From Saprospiraceae bacterium (GTDB lineage Bacteria > Bacteroidota > Bacteroidia > Chitinophagales > Saprospiraceae), in contig JADKEB010000031.1 in the NCBI GenBank assembly GCA_016718205.1, forward strand, positions 1-64,000: DNA of 64,000 nt. Direction: 5' to 3'. A program made the position numbers and the translations under genes. This document shows, piece by piece, positions 1-8,652 of this stretch; within the stretch, counting starts at the first letter, position 1; each line of letters opens with the position of its first letter. Below the pieces are notes generated by a model. It saw only the letters and a program-made list of their open reading frames with translations. It ran no database searches and was not told where the DNA came from.

Positions 1-1142
1 AATCTTTAAACTGATCCAATATCGGTTTGGCCGCCTGTCTCTATATTGCGTTAATCGTACGAACTGTCTACCATCTCTGCATTTTTGTAGTTGCATAGAG
101 TTTCTGTGTTGGTTTAATGCAAATTCGCTCCTTGCTTTATCATTATCCATGGATTCTATAAACTTCCGGCGTCCATATTGCCCAGCAATGAAAATGCTGC
201 ACATCTGGAGGTACATTTATCTATAATGTCATATACTTCATACGCATCCCTGTTTGTAAAATCCTTTGCTTTGTTTATAGTTATTCTCAGGCCCTTCTCT
301 GCCTCTGCCTTTGTGATATTCAAAACAGCACATGCTTGAGTTCGGTGGAGCCATGACCCACATATAACCCGTATGGCTTGCTTTTCTCTTTCCATCCATG
401 ACTTTGATGCTACTTTCATCTTTGCTGTATATAGCTGGATTGGAGTATTTGTTCTTTAATATATTCCTCATCAGTTTCATATATGGGCTTAGTTGATGCC
501 ACATCATTTCATAGTCGATGATGAGATCACCACGCCTTGGCGCTTATATATCTGTTGCTGACGATACTCCGGGGATACTGATCCCCAAACTTTGACACTA
601 CTACATCTGCCAGCACCCGAACATCTACTTCGCACTTGGCGATAGGTTCTTCTATGGCCGGTGCGGTGACGATGGTATCTGAATCTGCTTTTTTGTAAGC
701 AGGGCGGATATATCTGATGATAAATAACATGCCTGGCCTTTTTGGCGATCTATCTGATATTTCATCTCTTAGATGAATTAGTCGGATTCATCATGCTCGA
801 CAGGGACATTTCTGATTTCTACGGGCAGGAGGATGTGTACAGTTGTGTCGAGCTGCCACCCCTGTTACATGCACTCTTCCTTTTGGCAGGCTTGGATGAT
901 TGGTTCTGTTCTTGTAGCTAGATCATCACAAGGCTTACCAGCAGAGTTCTCCAAATATATTTGAGTTGTCTGGGATCTCCGTGGGTATGAAGCGTTCTGT
1001 TTTAAGGCCGGGAATGATTTTTGCGGTTGGCACAATCTGATGGGCGAGATCTTCAATCCGGGCAGCCTGCTGCTGGATTTTAACGTCTTTGTGCTATCGC
1101 TGCGTCTTTTTGCGCTATGATCTCATCGTAATTCCATAGCAT
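1..1142 (-). pseudogene. tnpC: IS66 TnpC transposase, frameshifted and truncated by window edge
   Basis: This is the catalytic transposase of the IS66 element. Pieces of one protein appear in successive minus-strand frames. The N-terminus begins near MLWNYDEIIAQKD at 1142. A helical region containing QLRK and a lysine-rich FxxLKTERF-like stretch follows, then PIAKCEVDVRVLADVVVSKF (about 650-585). The core carries KDESSIKVMDGK, HTGYMWVMAP and GRGREGP (about 460-280), and then comes a RRKFIESMDNDKARSEFALTQ-like segment near 160-100. These match the order of conserved blocks in IS66 transposases. At least four frame changes prevent translation as one protein. The C-terminal end lies before position 1. 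Not functional as read. Confidence 0.82.
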
Positions 1143-1199
1143 AAAAATACTATATTTATACGATTATATCACAATATTTTATTCACTTTTTTTGACAAA

Positions 1200-1560
1200 A
1201 TTGTCCTGTTTTCCATCTCATGTCGCGGTCGTTGGTGTGGTACCAGCGATATTCCACTGAACAGCATGACCAAATGTTGGTAATTGATATGATGTGATTT
1301 CCATCTATAATGCCGCTGGGCTTATTTCATGGCAGCCCCCACTCCAGTCCCTTGCTGTACACCCACAAATCCGTCCCGATCCACCCAGACCAGCATCTTG
1401 ACAGTCTGGCGACTCCTGTTGAAAAATACATATACATCACCGCTCAATGGATCGGCTCCGAGTTCATTTCGGAACCAGGTTACTCAATCCATCCATACCC
1501 CTTGCGCATATCTACACACCCATTGTATAGGTAGTACCGCTGATGTGCTCCAAGCCTAAC
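1200..1560 (-). pseudogene. tnpB: IS66 TnpB (Orf2) accessory protein, degenerate
   Basis: The minus strand encodes RYYLYNGCVDMRKGYG, then after a frame change LVRNELGADPLSGDVYVFFN followed by RSRQTVKMLVW and DGFV. These are the hallmark blocks of the IS66 TnpB protein (DMRKGFDGL, PLSGDVYVFFNRRR, KLLxWDxxGF). The family protein is about 115 aa, which fits this interval. Exact ends are uncertain because of at least two frameshifts. It lies between the TnpA-like and TnpC remnants, as expected for the family. Plus-strand ORFs over the same bases are antisense shadows. Confidence 0.8.
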
Positions 1561-1574
1561 TTATCCATAATGCT

Positions 1575-1850
1575 CTGAAGTGGAGTCAATACTCGGCATC
1601 ATATGCATATCAACTCCTAACTCCGTTAGGGTAATGAATACTCATCTGAGGAATAAAGGATGGTGACACTTGAACAGATACAAACTTGCTATGGCCTTTC
1701 ATTTATGACCAGAAGGTTTCCTTTCCTTGCTACGCCAATTGTAAAATGTGCTCTTGTCAAAGGCTTCCACATCACCGTATTACTGATGCTCTTACCCGTT
1801 TGCTCCCATTCTGTTAGCCACTGATCTATTTGTTCTTTGTCGTATCGCAT
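1575..1850 (-). pseudogene. tnpA: IS66 TnpA-like accessory protein, degenerate
   Basis: The minus strand reads MRYDKEQIDQWLTEWEQTGK from 1850. This resembles the N-terminal helix-turn-helix region of the small accessory protein that precedes TnpB in Bacteroidota IS66 elements. After a frame change there is SFIPQMSIHYPNGVR near 1660-1615, resembling the conserved C-terminal IxxPNGxxL block. Frameshifts separate the two parts. Assignment rests on these two blocks and on position as the first gene after the element's end. Confidence 0.65.
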
Positions 1851-1893
1851 CTGACTTTGTTTTTTTGCAAAGTACCACCTATGCCGAAAGGTT

Positions 1894-1921
1894 GGCAATA
1901 CGGGGTTCGTCGGATGCTTAC
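1894..1921 (-). repeat. Terminal inverted repeat of the IS66 element
   Basis: On the minus strand the segment starts GTAAGCATCCGACGAACCCC. GTAAGC is the typical outer end of IS66-family terminal repeats. Bases 1922-1929 (agtatcac) would be one copy of the 8-bp target duplication expected for this family; the other copy would lie outside the window. Confidence 0.65.
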
Positions 1922-2255
1922 AGTATCACGAGAAATTAAAACCAAATCATAGGCTATGGCGGTAGCGGCTATAATAGCATCTGGCAATTTGGTTTTTGTG
2001 CTTTTACGGATTTCAATACTTGCTTCTACAATGTTGTTTGTTAAATCCAATACAATGGCATCATTGATAAAACTCAGAAGCGTTTTGTAATGCTGTTCAG
2101 GGCATTAAAGCCAAGTACTTCAATTTTGGTAACTACCGAAACATTAGGCAGGGCATCAATAATGTTATTCGCAAATCCATACCCGAAGCAGGGAGTTTAT
2201 TGGCGAGATAATCAATCACAGCATTGGTATCAATTAAATACTGCGGTTGTTCCAT
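1922..2255 (-). pseudogene. vapC: VapC-like PIN-domain toxin, disrupted by IS66
   Basis: The minus strand starts at 2255 with MEQPQYLIDTNAVIDYLANK, the N-terminal PIN motif with its first catalytic aspartate. Further blocks, each in a different frame, are NNIIDALPNVSVVTKIEVLG and KLPDAIIAATAIAYDLVLIS RDT. The protein breaks off after SRDT at the inverted repeat of the IS66 element, so its last residues are lost. PIN toxins are Mg-dependent ribonucleases of type II toxin-antitoxin systems. The start overlaps the end of the upstream vapB-like frame by about 20 bp, as in normal vapBC operons. Two internal frameshifts may be decay or sequencing indels. Confidence 0.8.
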
Positions 2256-2444
2256 TCGTTACGGCTTTGGGTTACATAATTTTGAAGTTCGTCAGCCACA
2301 TCAGCAGGCAGTTTGCCAGCATACTTTTCAGAAAGCTTTTGCTGTGGTTGAATACTTTTAGGGCCCTTAATAATATGTAAATCTTCCAAGTCCTCCAAAG
2401 CCTGTAGCCTTGTTATTGTTGATTTGTACTAATACTGTTTCCAT
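2234..2444 (-). pseudogene. vapB: VapB-like antitoxin, frameshifted
   Basis: The minus strand begins METVLVQINNNKA at 2444, then shifts frame into LQALEDLEDLHIIKGPKS, QPQQKLSEKYAGKLPADVAD and LQNYVTQSRNEWNNRSI, ending at TAA 2234-2236. Size (about 70 aa) and coupling to the PIN-domain start fit the antitoxin of the adjacent toxin gene. The family of its DNA-binding N-terminus is not recognisable, so 'antitoxin' is inferred mainly from position. One frameshift near 2400. Confidence 0.65.
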
Positions 2445-2570
2445 CTTTGAATTATCTACAATAAATCAACATAAATTAATTGTTTTAAGTTCAATAACTT
2501 TTATTTTTATGTGTCTTACCAAAAGTGGTATGGCGACACACCCCTGCATGTTGGAGCAGCGATCGTTGGG

Positions 2571-2677
2571 GCTGGTATCAATCTCTTCAACAATTGGGAC
2601 AAAGTAGTAAAAAATCCCTTGAGTGCTATTGATTACCCTGCGACGGGTGCTGTTGCTGTTGCTGCAAATTTATCACG
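2571..2677 (+). repeat. 107-bp direct repeat, copy 1 (RHS pre-toxin segment)
   Basis: Begins gctggtatcaatctcttcaa and ends gcaaatttatcacg. It is nearly identical, with about five mismatches, to 4017-4123 in the same orientation. It encodes the INLFNNWDKVVKNP segment. Sequences on either side of the two copies differ. Confidence 0.85.
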
Positions 2678-2850
2678 TTGGCAGCGGGTCTAAATGGTCT
2701 GAAGAAGATAGGTCTAAATTATATACCTGATGTGGCGGGAAATCTGGCTTCGAATGCCAGCAGCTGATCTTGCTGATCCTATGATGATAAGTGGCTGAGT
2801 GGCTGGGAGAAGTATTCTGATGGTATCTGCACAGTGCTACAGAATGGTAA

Positions 2851-2983
2851 TTACATAATAAAACGCAATAGATTATTTTTTCCAGATCAAGGCGAAACAC
2901 AGACATAGCAATAGCTATGGCGGGGCTTTTCAACATGATATTGGGAATAAGATCAGTAACATAGGTATTTATTTTGTTCCTGT
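2851..2983. repeat. Dispersed repeat R3, copy 1
   Basis: About 130 bp running from ttacataataaaacg through gatcaaggcgaaa and cagacatagcaatagctatg to aggtatttattttgtt. It matches 49696-49832 in the same orientation with scattered substitutions and short indels. It contains a small inverted repeat (catagc..gctatg). It lies within the decayed RHS segment, so it may be part of an RHS-associated unit or a separate insertion. Confidence 0.75.
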
Positions 2984-3130
2984 ACCCTTCGTAGCAAGGA
3001 GTTAAGTAGGGCAGCTGGCTACTGCTTCACTTATTAAGACAGGGGTGAGTGCGACGCTGGTGGTACATGGGAATAGTGTCAATAGTCCAAATCCAACGAT
3101 GGTGTATGATCGATCCAATACATAAAGAAT

Positions 3131-3461
3131 TTGCAATTCAATACACACCAATTCCGCAAAAAGAGATATCTTCACATCAAATATTGTCGAAAATGCACAG
3201 ATATAAAATTATCAATTAAAATACTTTACATTATTTCAGATTTACATATATCGGCAAAGCAGATTTTGTAGAAATTGAAATGATATGATTAGAGAATATT
3301 AATGGATTTATTGATAGTAGGTCATGAATTGCAAACTGCGACCATCGGGGCTTTGTTCTTGTTAAATATGAATATGGTAAGGCAAGAGATTATATTAATA
3401 ACTACAATAGTGAAAATAGTGAAAATATATTTTTCACATTTGTAGCAGATGAATAGTAAAC
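3131..3461. other. Gene-free A+T-rich stretch
   Basis: No reading frame with recognisable content on either strand. It separates the decayed RHS segment from the relBE-like remnant. Nothing else supported. Confidence 0.5.
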
Positions 3462-3489
3462 AATAAAGCCCGCAATTGCGGGCTTTATT
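3462..3489. terminator. Perfect palindrome, likely terminator of the relE-like gene
   Basis: aataaagcccgcaattgcgggctttatt is a 28-bp perfect palindrome: 14-bp arms with AT-rich ends and a GC-rich centre (gcccgcaattgcgggc). On the minus strand it overlaps the relE-like stop codon at 3485-3487. It could terminate in either direction. Confidence 0.65.
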
Positions 3490-3742
3490 CATAAATATCT
3501 TTTCGATGTCCAAGTTCAATGACATCAACCAAAAGGACATCATCAAAAATATCATAGATAATGCGGTAATCAGCCACCCGAATACGATAACCGTCTCTGC
3601 CTTTTAGCTTTTTGTATCCTGATGGTCTTGGATTATCGGCAAGGCTGTAAATGGCTTCCTTGATATTGGGATAATATGGCTCATTGATTTTTCAAGAGCT
3701 TTAATGGCTCGTTTCTTTTAAGGTTACATTACAATAAGCCAT
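3485..3742 (-). pseudogene. relE: RelE/ParE-family toxin, frameshifted
   Basis: The minus strand starts MAYCNVTLKE at 3742 and, after a frame change near 3690, reads NIKEAIYSLADNPRPSGYKK and LKGRDGYRIRVADYRIIYDI to DVIELGHRKDIYE and a stop at 3485. The 'KLKGRDGYRIRVADYRIIYDI...IGHRxDIY' pattern is diagnostic of RelE/StbE-type mRNA interferases, about 85-90 aa. The ATG overlaps the stop of the upstream antitoxin frame (TAATG), the usual translational coupling. With one base restored the toxin would be full length, so function cannot be excluded if the frameshift is an error. Confidence 0.8.
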
Positions 3743-3948
3743 TACTTCGCTTTGCGTTTAGCTTCAATCATTTTAAGGCATCATCAATAGGAATAGATGG
3801 CTCATTTGATTTTTGGCTTCATCATAAAGCTTTATATCTTCCAACTCTTCTAACTCTTCCATAATGGCTTTAAAATCCTTCATAGGAAGTACCACAGATA
3901 TTTTTTTCCTGTATTGTCTGTAATGTATTGCGGATGTATTGCCAGCAT
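3742..3948 (-). pseudogene. relB: RelB/Phd-like antitoxin, frameshifted
   Basis: On the minus strand MLAIHPQYITDNTGKK starts at 3948. The frame then shifts within an A run (seven As at about 3899-3905) to ISVVLPMKDFKAIMEELEEL EDIKLYDEAKN, and shifts again to NEPSIPIDDALKMIEAKRKAK ending at 3742-3744. The 'GKxxSVVLPMKDFxxIMEELEELED' block is typical of antitoxins paired with RelE toxins. The small protein of about 68 aa binds DNA and the toxin. Two frameshifts, at least one in a homopolymer, break it as read. Confidence 0.75.
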
Positions 3949-4016
3949 AATTTTTATTATTTAGCAGTGTGAATATTTTGTTCAAAGATCGTTTTGAATT
4001 TTTTGTTCATTAAGGT

Positions 4017-4123
4017 GCTGGTATCAATCTCTTCAACAATTGGGACAAAGTAGTAAAAAATCCCTGGAGTGCTATTGGGTACCCTGCGACAGGTGCTGTT
4101 GCTGTTGCTGCAAATTTATCACG
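4017..4123 (+). repeat. 107-bp direct repeat, copy 2 (RHS pre-toxin segment)
   Basis: Near-identical to 2571-2677. It encodes AGINLFNNWDKVVKNPWSAI then GYPATGAVAVAANLSR, after which the frame continues only a few codons before a stop near 4147. The relBE-like pair lies between the two copies. Confidence 0.85.
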
Positions 4124-4167
4124 ATTTTGTATTAGTAGACATATAAAATAAAACGGATATAAATGTA

Positions 4168-4290
4168 ATGAAAGCTAAGTTATTAAAATATCTTAAAAGA
4201 CAAAAAACATTAAGAATTAAATCTGTCGTTTTTCAAGAATTGGTGGGAGATGATTTTGTTGATGTAGAAGAAGTTTTTCTGTATGAATAA
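4168..4290 (+). CDS. Small ORF behind RHS fragment, possible remnant
   Basis: A 40-aa frame (MKAKLLKYLKRQKTLRIKSV ... DDFVDVEEVFLYE) follows the second RHS repeat. It is lysine-rich at the start and acidic at the end. Its place just after a toxin-tip fragment is where an immunity gene would sit, but the length is short and no family is recognised. Coding status is uncertain. Confidence 0.25.
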   Translation: MKAKLLKYLKRQKTLRIKSVVFQELVGDDFVDVEEVFLYE

Positions 4291-4666
4291 AATGAAATAA
4301 ATCCTGAAGTTCGAATTATTTAGTTGGCTTGGGGTAGTTGCACCTCTGCTTTTAATGCATGGGGTGATCGCTGTGTCACCATGGCTTTGCCATAAATAAA
4401 TATACCTGATCGTCGCAGTTTGCTAATGCGATGCTGATCAAGAATTTGTAATTATAGACCAACAAAGCCACGCAACAGAGTAAAAATTTGTGTGGCTTTT
4501 TTCTTTTCTAAAGACCAGAGAAAGTTATATAAGCCTATTTTTGTGGAGTCGCCAAAAGTGGTGATGGGGTAATTACACATTGAGTTTGATGTATATTTTG
4601 CTGTGACAAATGAACCAAAGTGAATTTTAAAGTTATTATCATGATTTTTTTAATATATGGTACTTA
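4291..4666. other. Intergenic stretch with one terminator-like hairpin
   Basis: No supported gene. It contains the hairpin listed at 4464-4503 and otherwise stop-rich DNA. It marks the boundary between the accessory scrap zone and the conserved genes that follow. Confidence 0.5.
4464..4503 (+). terminator. Rho-independent terminator-like hairpin
   Basis: aaagccac (4464-4471) pairs with gtggcttt (4492-4499) across a 20-base loop and is followed by a T-rich run. No intact gene lies directly upstream, so it may be the terminator of the lost RHS/immunity unit. Confidence 0.55.
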
Positions 4667-5065
4667 ATGTGTAATTTTGACCTGAAATTTGTTAATATGA
4701 GTGTATTAGATCTTGCCAGAGTTATTATCTATCGATTTCATGAAAAAGGACTTGAAATTTTCCTTATCAACAATGAAATGGAAAAAGATAGCGACATATG
4801 GAAACTACCAGAAGGACTTTCGAATACCTTAAGGAATGACTGTAAATTAAGTGTCATAGACCTTGAATCAGTGGTGGATGACAAAGGGGCAAAAATAAAA
4901 ACACTGGCAATCGAAGGAGACTGGCACGATATACCTTCTATCAGGGGTATGCTTAAGCATGATATTAAACTTTTTAAGTCTATTGTCAAAGAAAACCTAC
5001 CCGGCAGTGAAAAAGGAGCATATTTTGCGGTTAAAGAAGCATTTAAAAAAGTATTACTATCATGA
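4667..5065 (+). CDS. NUDIX-like hypothetical protein
   Basis: A 132-aa protein. Residues 15-50 (LARVIIYRFHEKGLEIFLIN ... WKLPEG) resemble the first strands of NUDIX-fold proteins, where a nucleotide-like phosphate ester would bind. I do not see the full GX5EX7REUXEEXGU catalytic box, so hydrolase activity is doubtful. The start may instead be the internal ATG at 4697 (MSVLDLARV), which begins right before the conserved strand. The gene precedes purC by about 200 bp in the same direction. Function unassigned. Confidence 0.6.
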   Translation: MCNFDLKFVNMSVLDLARVIIYRFHEKGLEIFLINNEMEKDSDIWKLPEGLSNTLRNDCKLSVIDLESVVDDKGAKIKTLAIEGDWHDIPSIRGMLKHDIKLFKSIVKENLPGSEKGAYFAVKEAFKKVLLS

Positions 5066-5271
5066 ATACAAGGCAATGAAAGAGTTAAGAGAAATCCTTT
5101 TTGATAGAAATTCTGTAACCAACATCTGACCTTCTCTTTTTTTTTAAAAAAAAGTATCTTCCTGATTTTAATTTTAAAATAATCCAGGTTCTACTGACTT
5201 TCGAAGTGTTTACCTTTATTGAAGCCAATAAAAAATATCAGATATTTAGGTTTTAAATAATCCATTGGAGT

Positions 5272-6224
5272 ATGTCGCTTAAAGAGAACACCATTTCCAG
5301 TACCAATTTTGACTTTGATCACTTAAAAACATTTATCACGGTAAAGTGCGAGATGTCTATGACCTTGGTGATAAAATCATTATGATTGCCACAGACAGAA
5401 TTTCCGCATTTGACCACATCCTTCCCAAACCGATACCATACAAAGGTCAGGTATTGAACCAAATAGCCCGACATTTCCTTGATGTCACTAAGGACATCGT
5501 TCCCAACTGGCTGATAGCTACTCCTGATCCAAATGTAAGTATAGGATTGAAAGCTGAGTCAATCAAAATAGAAATGGTCATTCGTGGATATCTGGCAGGT
5601 CATGCATGGAGGACATATAAATCAGTAGAACGTCTGTTATGTGGTGTCAGGATGCCGGATGGCTTAAAAGAAAATGATCGATTTCCGGTACCAATTATCA
5701 CACCTACCACTAAAGCATCTGAAGGACATGATATGGATATTTCTGTAGACGAAATATTGAGTCGCAACATAGTAAGCAAGGAAGACTGGGACATTCTGGA
5801 AAGCTATACCAGAGCACTATTTGAAAAGGGTAGTAGGATGGCAAATGAAAGAGGGCTGATATTGGTAGACACAAAATATGAATTTGGGAAAGTTGGCGAT
5901 AAAATAATTCTAATTGATGAAATTCATACGCCTGATAGTTCAAGATATTTTTATCTTGATGGCTATCAGAAAGACAGTCCAATAACGAAGCACAACAACA
6001 GCTTTCAAAAAGAATTTGTACGGGAATGGCTGATCCAAAATAATTTCCAGGGCTTAGATGGTCAAAAAATACCAGATTTGCCCTTGTCATTTGTCGAAGA
6101 AATATCCGGGAGATATATCAAACTATACGAAATTATTACTGGCCAAAAATTTGAAAAAGCTGATACAGACAATATTGAAAAAAGAATTAAAGCCAACGTC
6201 AATAAATGGTTGAAATACAATTAG
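5272..6224 (+). CDS. purC: SAICAR synthetase (PurC), one frameshift near the N-terminus
   Basis: Phosphoribosylaminoimidazole-succinocarboxamide synthase, the ATP-dependent step joining CAIR and aspartate in purine synthesis. Motifs: KVRDVYDLGDK, TDRISAFDHILP, VIRGYLAGHAWRTYK, ITPTTKASEGHD, GLILVDTKYEFG and DEIHTPDSSRY. The open frame from 5346 lacks the conserved YHGKVRD start. The upstream ATG at 5272 gives MSLKENTISSTNFDFDHLKT and would join it if one T were added to the TTT run at 5332-5334 (KTF-YHGKVRDVYDL). The restored length of about 317 aa is normal for Bacteroidota PurC. As this is normally a core gene, the frameshift is probably a sequencing error. Confidence 0.93.
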
Positions 6225-6325
6225 CTTAACGCTGTATCACACAATTCCACTTAATGTATTGTTTTTCCGGATACAGGAATTAGTATTTTGAAAAGATGTA
6301 ATTTACTCTTTCAATGGAAATGGTG

Positions 6326-6898
6326 TCAAAAGATGGTTGCAGGACTTTCACCAATGATTCTGCTGATAATCTTTGCATGGTCGGTATCAATACAGTTATT
6401 GTGAAAATACCTTTTGACATGATTACCAGTAGAAACACGTTGACTTCTGTAGGTAAACTCCTGACAAAGATTGACTTCTAAAAAAGAATTGGTGATTTCA
6501 GCAAAATATTGAGGAAAAGAATCAAACTTTATCTGATTACCTGTGAAAATATATTTCGTTTCTTTCTTTTCAAGAGGAATAATTACTGATTTACCATCTG
6601 TAGTATCCAGTCTTCCAAACTCCAGCAATGCTGTATTTCCATCTTTAAATTGAATAGAACGCAATGAATTTACAACAAAGGCATTTCTGATGATGGCATT
6701 CAGGCTATCCGAAATTACTGAGTTTGATCTGCTGAAATCCCCCAAACTATCTGTGAGCAATATGCCTTTTTTTGCTTGTTGATCTATTTTATATACACTT
6801 TTATTAGCCAGATTTGGACTATTGAATCTGTAGGATGAAGGTACGGTGAAACTGGCTTCAACTTCATCATTGCACGAAGAAGAAAACATATAAATCAA
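6326..6898 (-). CDS. Hypothetical lipoprotein, signal peptide probably frameshifted
   Basis: A protein of 190 aa as read, beginning MIYMFSSSCNDEVEASFTVP. The SSSC at residues 6-9 looks like a lipobox. The hydrophobic part of a signal peptide (VSLLALVTF) lies just upstream in another frame, so the true start is probably near 6937. The body is rich in polar residues with beta-strand-like spacing. Three cysteines (C9 plus two in the C-terminal third) are present. No family recognised. It follows purC in convergent orientation and lies downstream of the adenine deaminase frames on the same strand. Likely an outer-membrane or periplasmic lipoprotein of unknown role. Confidence 0.55.
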   Translation of the reverse strand: MIYMFSSSCNDEVEASFTVPSSYRFNSPNLANKSVYKIDQQAKKGILLTDSLGDFSRSNSVISDSLNAIIRNAFVVNSLRSIQFKDGNTALLEFGRLDTTDGKSVIIPLEKKETKYIFTGNQIKFDSFPQYFAEITNSFLEVNLCQEFTYRSQRVSTGNHVKRYFHNNCIDTDHAKIISRIIGESPATIF

Positions 6899-6998
6899 AC
6901 GTTACTAAAGCTAAAAGTGATACTTATGGTTATTCATAATCAAAGACTATTATCTGATATGGAGTATAACGGGAATTTTGATCAAATTATTTTCAGCA

Positions 6999-8652
6999 TC
7001 AATAAAAAGCAAATTTTTCAGCATCAAACATCCCCAAATCGCTGATTTTTATTTTTGGTATTACCAAAAGTGCCATAAACGAAAAGTGTCATATAAGGGG
7101 CAGTTAACCGGCAACCTTGACTTCTCACAAATTCTGAAATTTTGCTGTATTGATGACCTATCTCTTCCACAGATTGATCACTCATCAAGCCCGCTACCGG
7201 CAATGATATGTGCTGAAAATCATCGTATGTTACTGCAGAAAGTCCACCTTGAGAAGCTATTAACAGGTTTATTGCTTTTACAATCAGGCTGTCATCATCT
7301 CCTACAGCAATGATATTGTGCGAATCATGTGCCACTGTGGATGCTATGGCACAACCTTTCAGATTAAAATTTTTAATAAATCCCACAGCAGGTGGTGAAT
7401 TTTATATCTGTTGACAACACAAATTTTAAGTATATCCCGGTCGGTGTCTGAAACCAAAAATCCATCTTCTGATTTTGGGCTTGCCAAGAACTTTTCGGTA
7501 ATCAATGATCCATCGATGGCTTTGATTACAGGAATATCACCAATTACATATGGTACTTTCAAGGCATTTTCCACTACAGGAAGACAATTGAAGTTATTAA
7601 TAATGTCTGTTTTCTTGAATGGTATGTCCACTTTTCCATCATGGTAAACTAATTTGCCATTACTATAGGTGTGGGGTCACTTCCCATTCTTCGATATTAT
7701 TGATGATAATGAAGTCCGCCAATGCTCCTTCCTGCAAACAGCCTACAGGTAAGTTGTAATGCTTTACCGGATTGATGCATGCAATACGCAAGACATCAAA
7801 TATATCATACCCAAGCATCAATGCTCTTTTTACGAGTAGATTGATATGACCGGTTATTAGGTCATCAGGATGCTTATCGTCACTGCAAAACATGACCTGG
7901 TGTGGAAATAATCGAATCAAAGGATGTAAGACATCAAAGTTTTTGGCTGCTGAGCCTTCCCTAATTATGATGCTCATGCCGCATGAAATCTTATCCAAAG
8001 CTTCATCAAGCATATAACATTCGTGATCAGTGGATATACCAGGTTTTGAATACTGTTTTGCATCTTGTCCCTTTAATCCGGGAGCATGCCCATCTATAGG
8101 TTTTTTATACTTGTGAGCAGCTTGAATTTTGCATTACTATAGGATCGCTATACAAAACACCTGGCCAGTTCATCATTTCAGAGAGATACCATATATCATC
8201 TCTTTTCATGAGCTGTTCGATTTGCGCTACACCAATTTCATATCCTGCATTTTTCGAAGGACGTGGCCGGTACACAGGAAGGTGCTCCGAAAAAAAACTT
8301 TAGCCCGGTGTTGTTTGCATTTTTAATCATGAAGTCTATTCCATCCATACCACAAACGTTTGCGATTTCGTGAGGATCTGAGACTGTAGCAATGGTTCCG
8401 TGTTTGAGTGCAGTTTTGGCAAATTCGTATGGGGTGACCATCGAACTTTCTATGTGAATGTGAGCATCTATAGATCCCGGCAAAATGTAATGATCCTGAA
8501 CTTCATCAAGTGTTTCTGATATTTTTTCGATTTTGTCATTTACTATGGTGATGATTCCCTTAAAAATCTTTCTATTAAGAATATCAATAATATGACCGGA
8601 TACTATCCATTTATTGGATGAAAATGATGTCGAAATAAAACCTGTGGAGAAT
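6999..8652 (-). pseudogene. ade: Adenine deaminase, split by five or more frameshifts
   Basis: Adenine deaminase converts adenine to hypoxanthine in purine salvage using a metal centre. All parts are visible on the minus strand but in changing frames. The N-terminus carries DHYILPGSIDAHIHIESSMV, a metal-binding HxH. Then follow GAPSCVPAT, MMNWPGVLYSDPIVMQ, HKYKKPIDGHAPGLKGQDAK, ISTDHE, FCSDDKHPDDLITGHINLLV, GCLQEGALADFIII, TVAHDSHNIIAVGDDD and a C-terminal MALLVIPKIKISDLG ending at TGA 6999-7001. Total length, about 550 codons, and domain order are normal for Ade. Either a recent pseudogene or a stretch of poor-quality sequence. The start is unclear, as no ATG follows the upstream gene's stop at 8653. 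Confidence 0.88.

Larger units (their letters stand above)
1..1921 (-). mobile_element. Degenerate IS66-family insertion sequence, partial
   Basis: Reading the minus strand from 1921 downward gives a terminal inverted repeat beginning GTAAGCATCCG, then remnants of three ORFs in the usual IS66 order (TnpA-like, TnpB, TnpC transposase). The element runs off the window start, so the other end is not visible. All three genes contain frameshifts or stops. The inner boundary lies exactly where a vapC-like reading frame stops making sense, so the element appears to have inserted into that gene. The family call rests on TnpB and TnpC motifs given in the separate entries; the boundary is inferred from the end repeat and the loss of PIN homology. 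Confidence 0.82.
2505..3130 (+). pseudogene. Decayed C-terminal segment of an RHS-like polymorphic toxin
   Basis: The plus strand keeps coding-like pieces: DTPLHVGAAIVGAGINLFNN followed by WDKVVKNPLSAIDYPATGAV, then LKKIGLNYIPDVAGNLASNA, WLSGWEKYSDG, and finally SLIKTGVSATLVVHGNSVNS with PNPTMVYDRSNT ending about 3125. Alanine/glycine-rich 'INLFxNWxKVxxNPxSAIxYxATGAV' segments are typical of the region just before the toxin tip in RHS-repeat proteins of this phylum. No start codon or RHS core is present and stops interrupt the frames, so this is a displaced, dead toxin tip. Its first part is duplicated at 4017-4123. Confidence 0.55.

Noticed and set aside
1310..1559. Plus-strand open frames of 74-76 codons
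   Set aside because: The opposite strand encodes recognisable IS66 TnpB motifs; the plus frames are antisense shadows.
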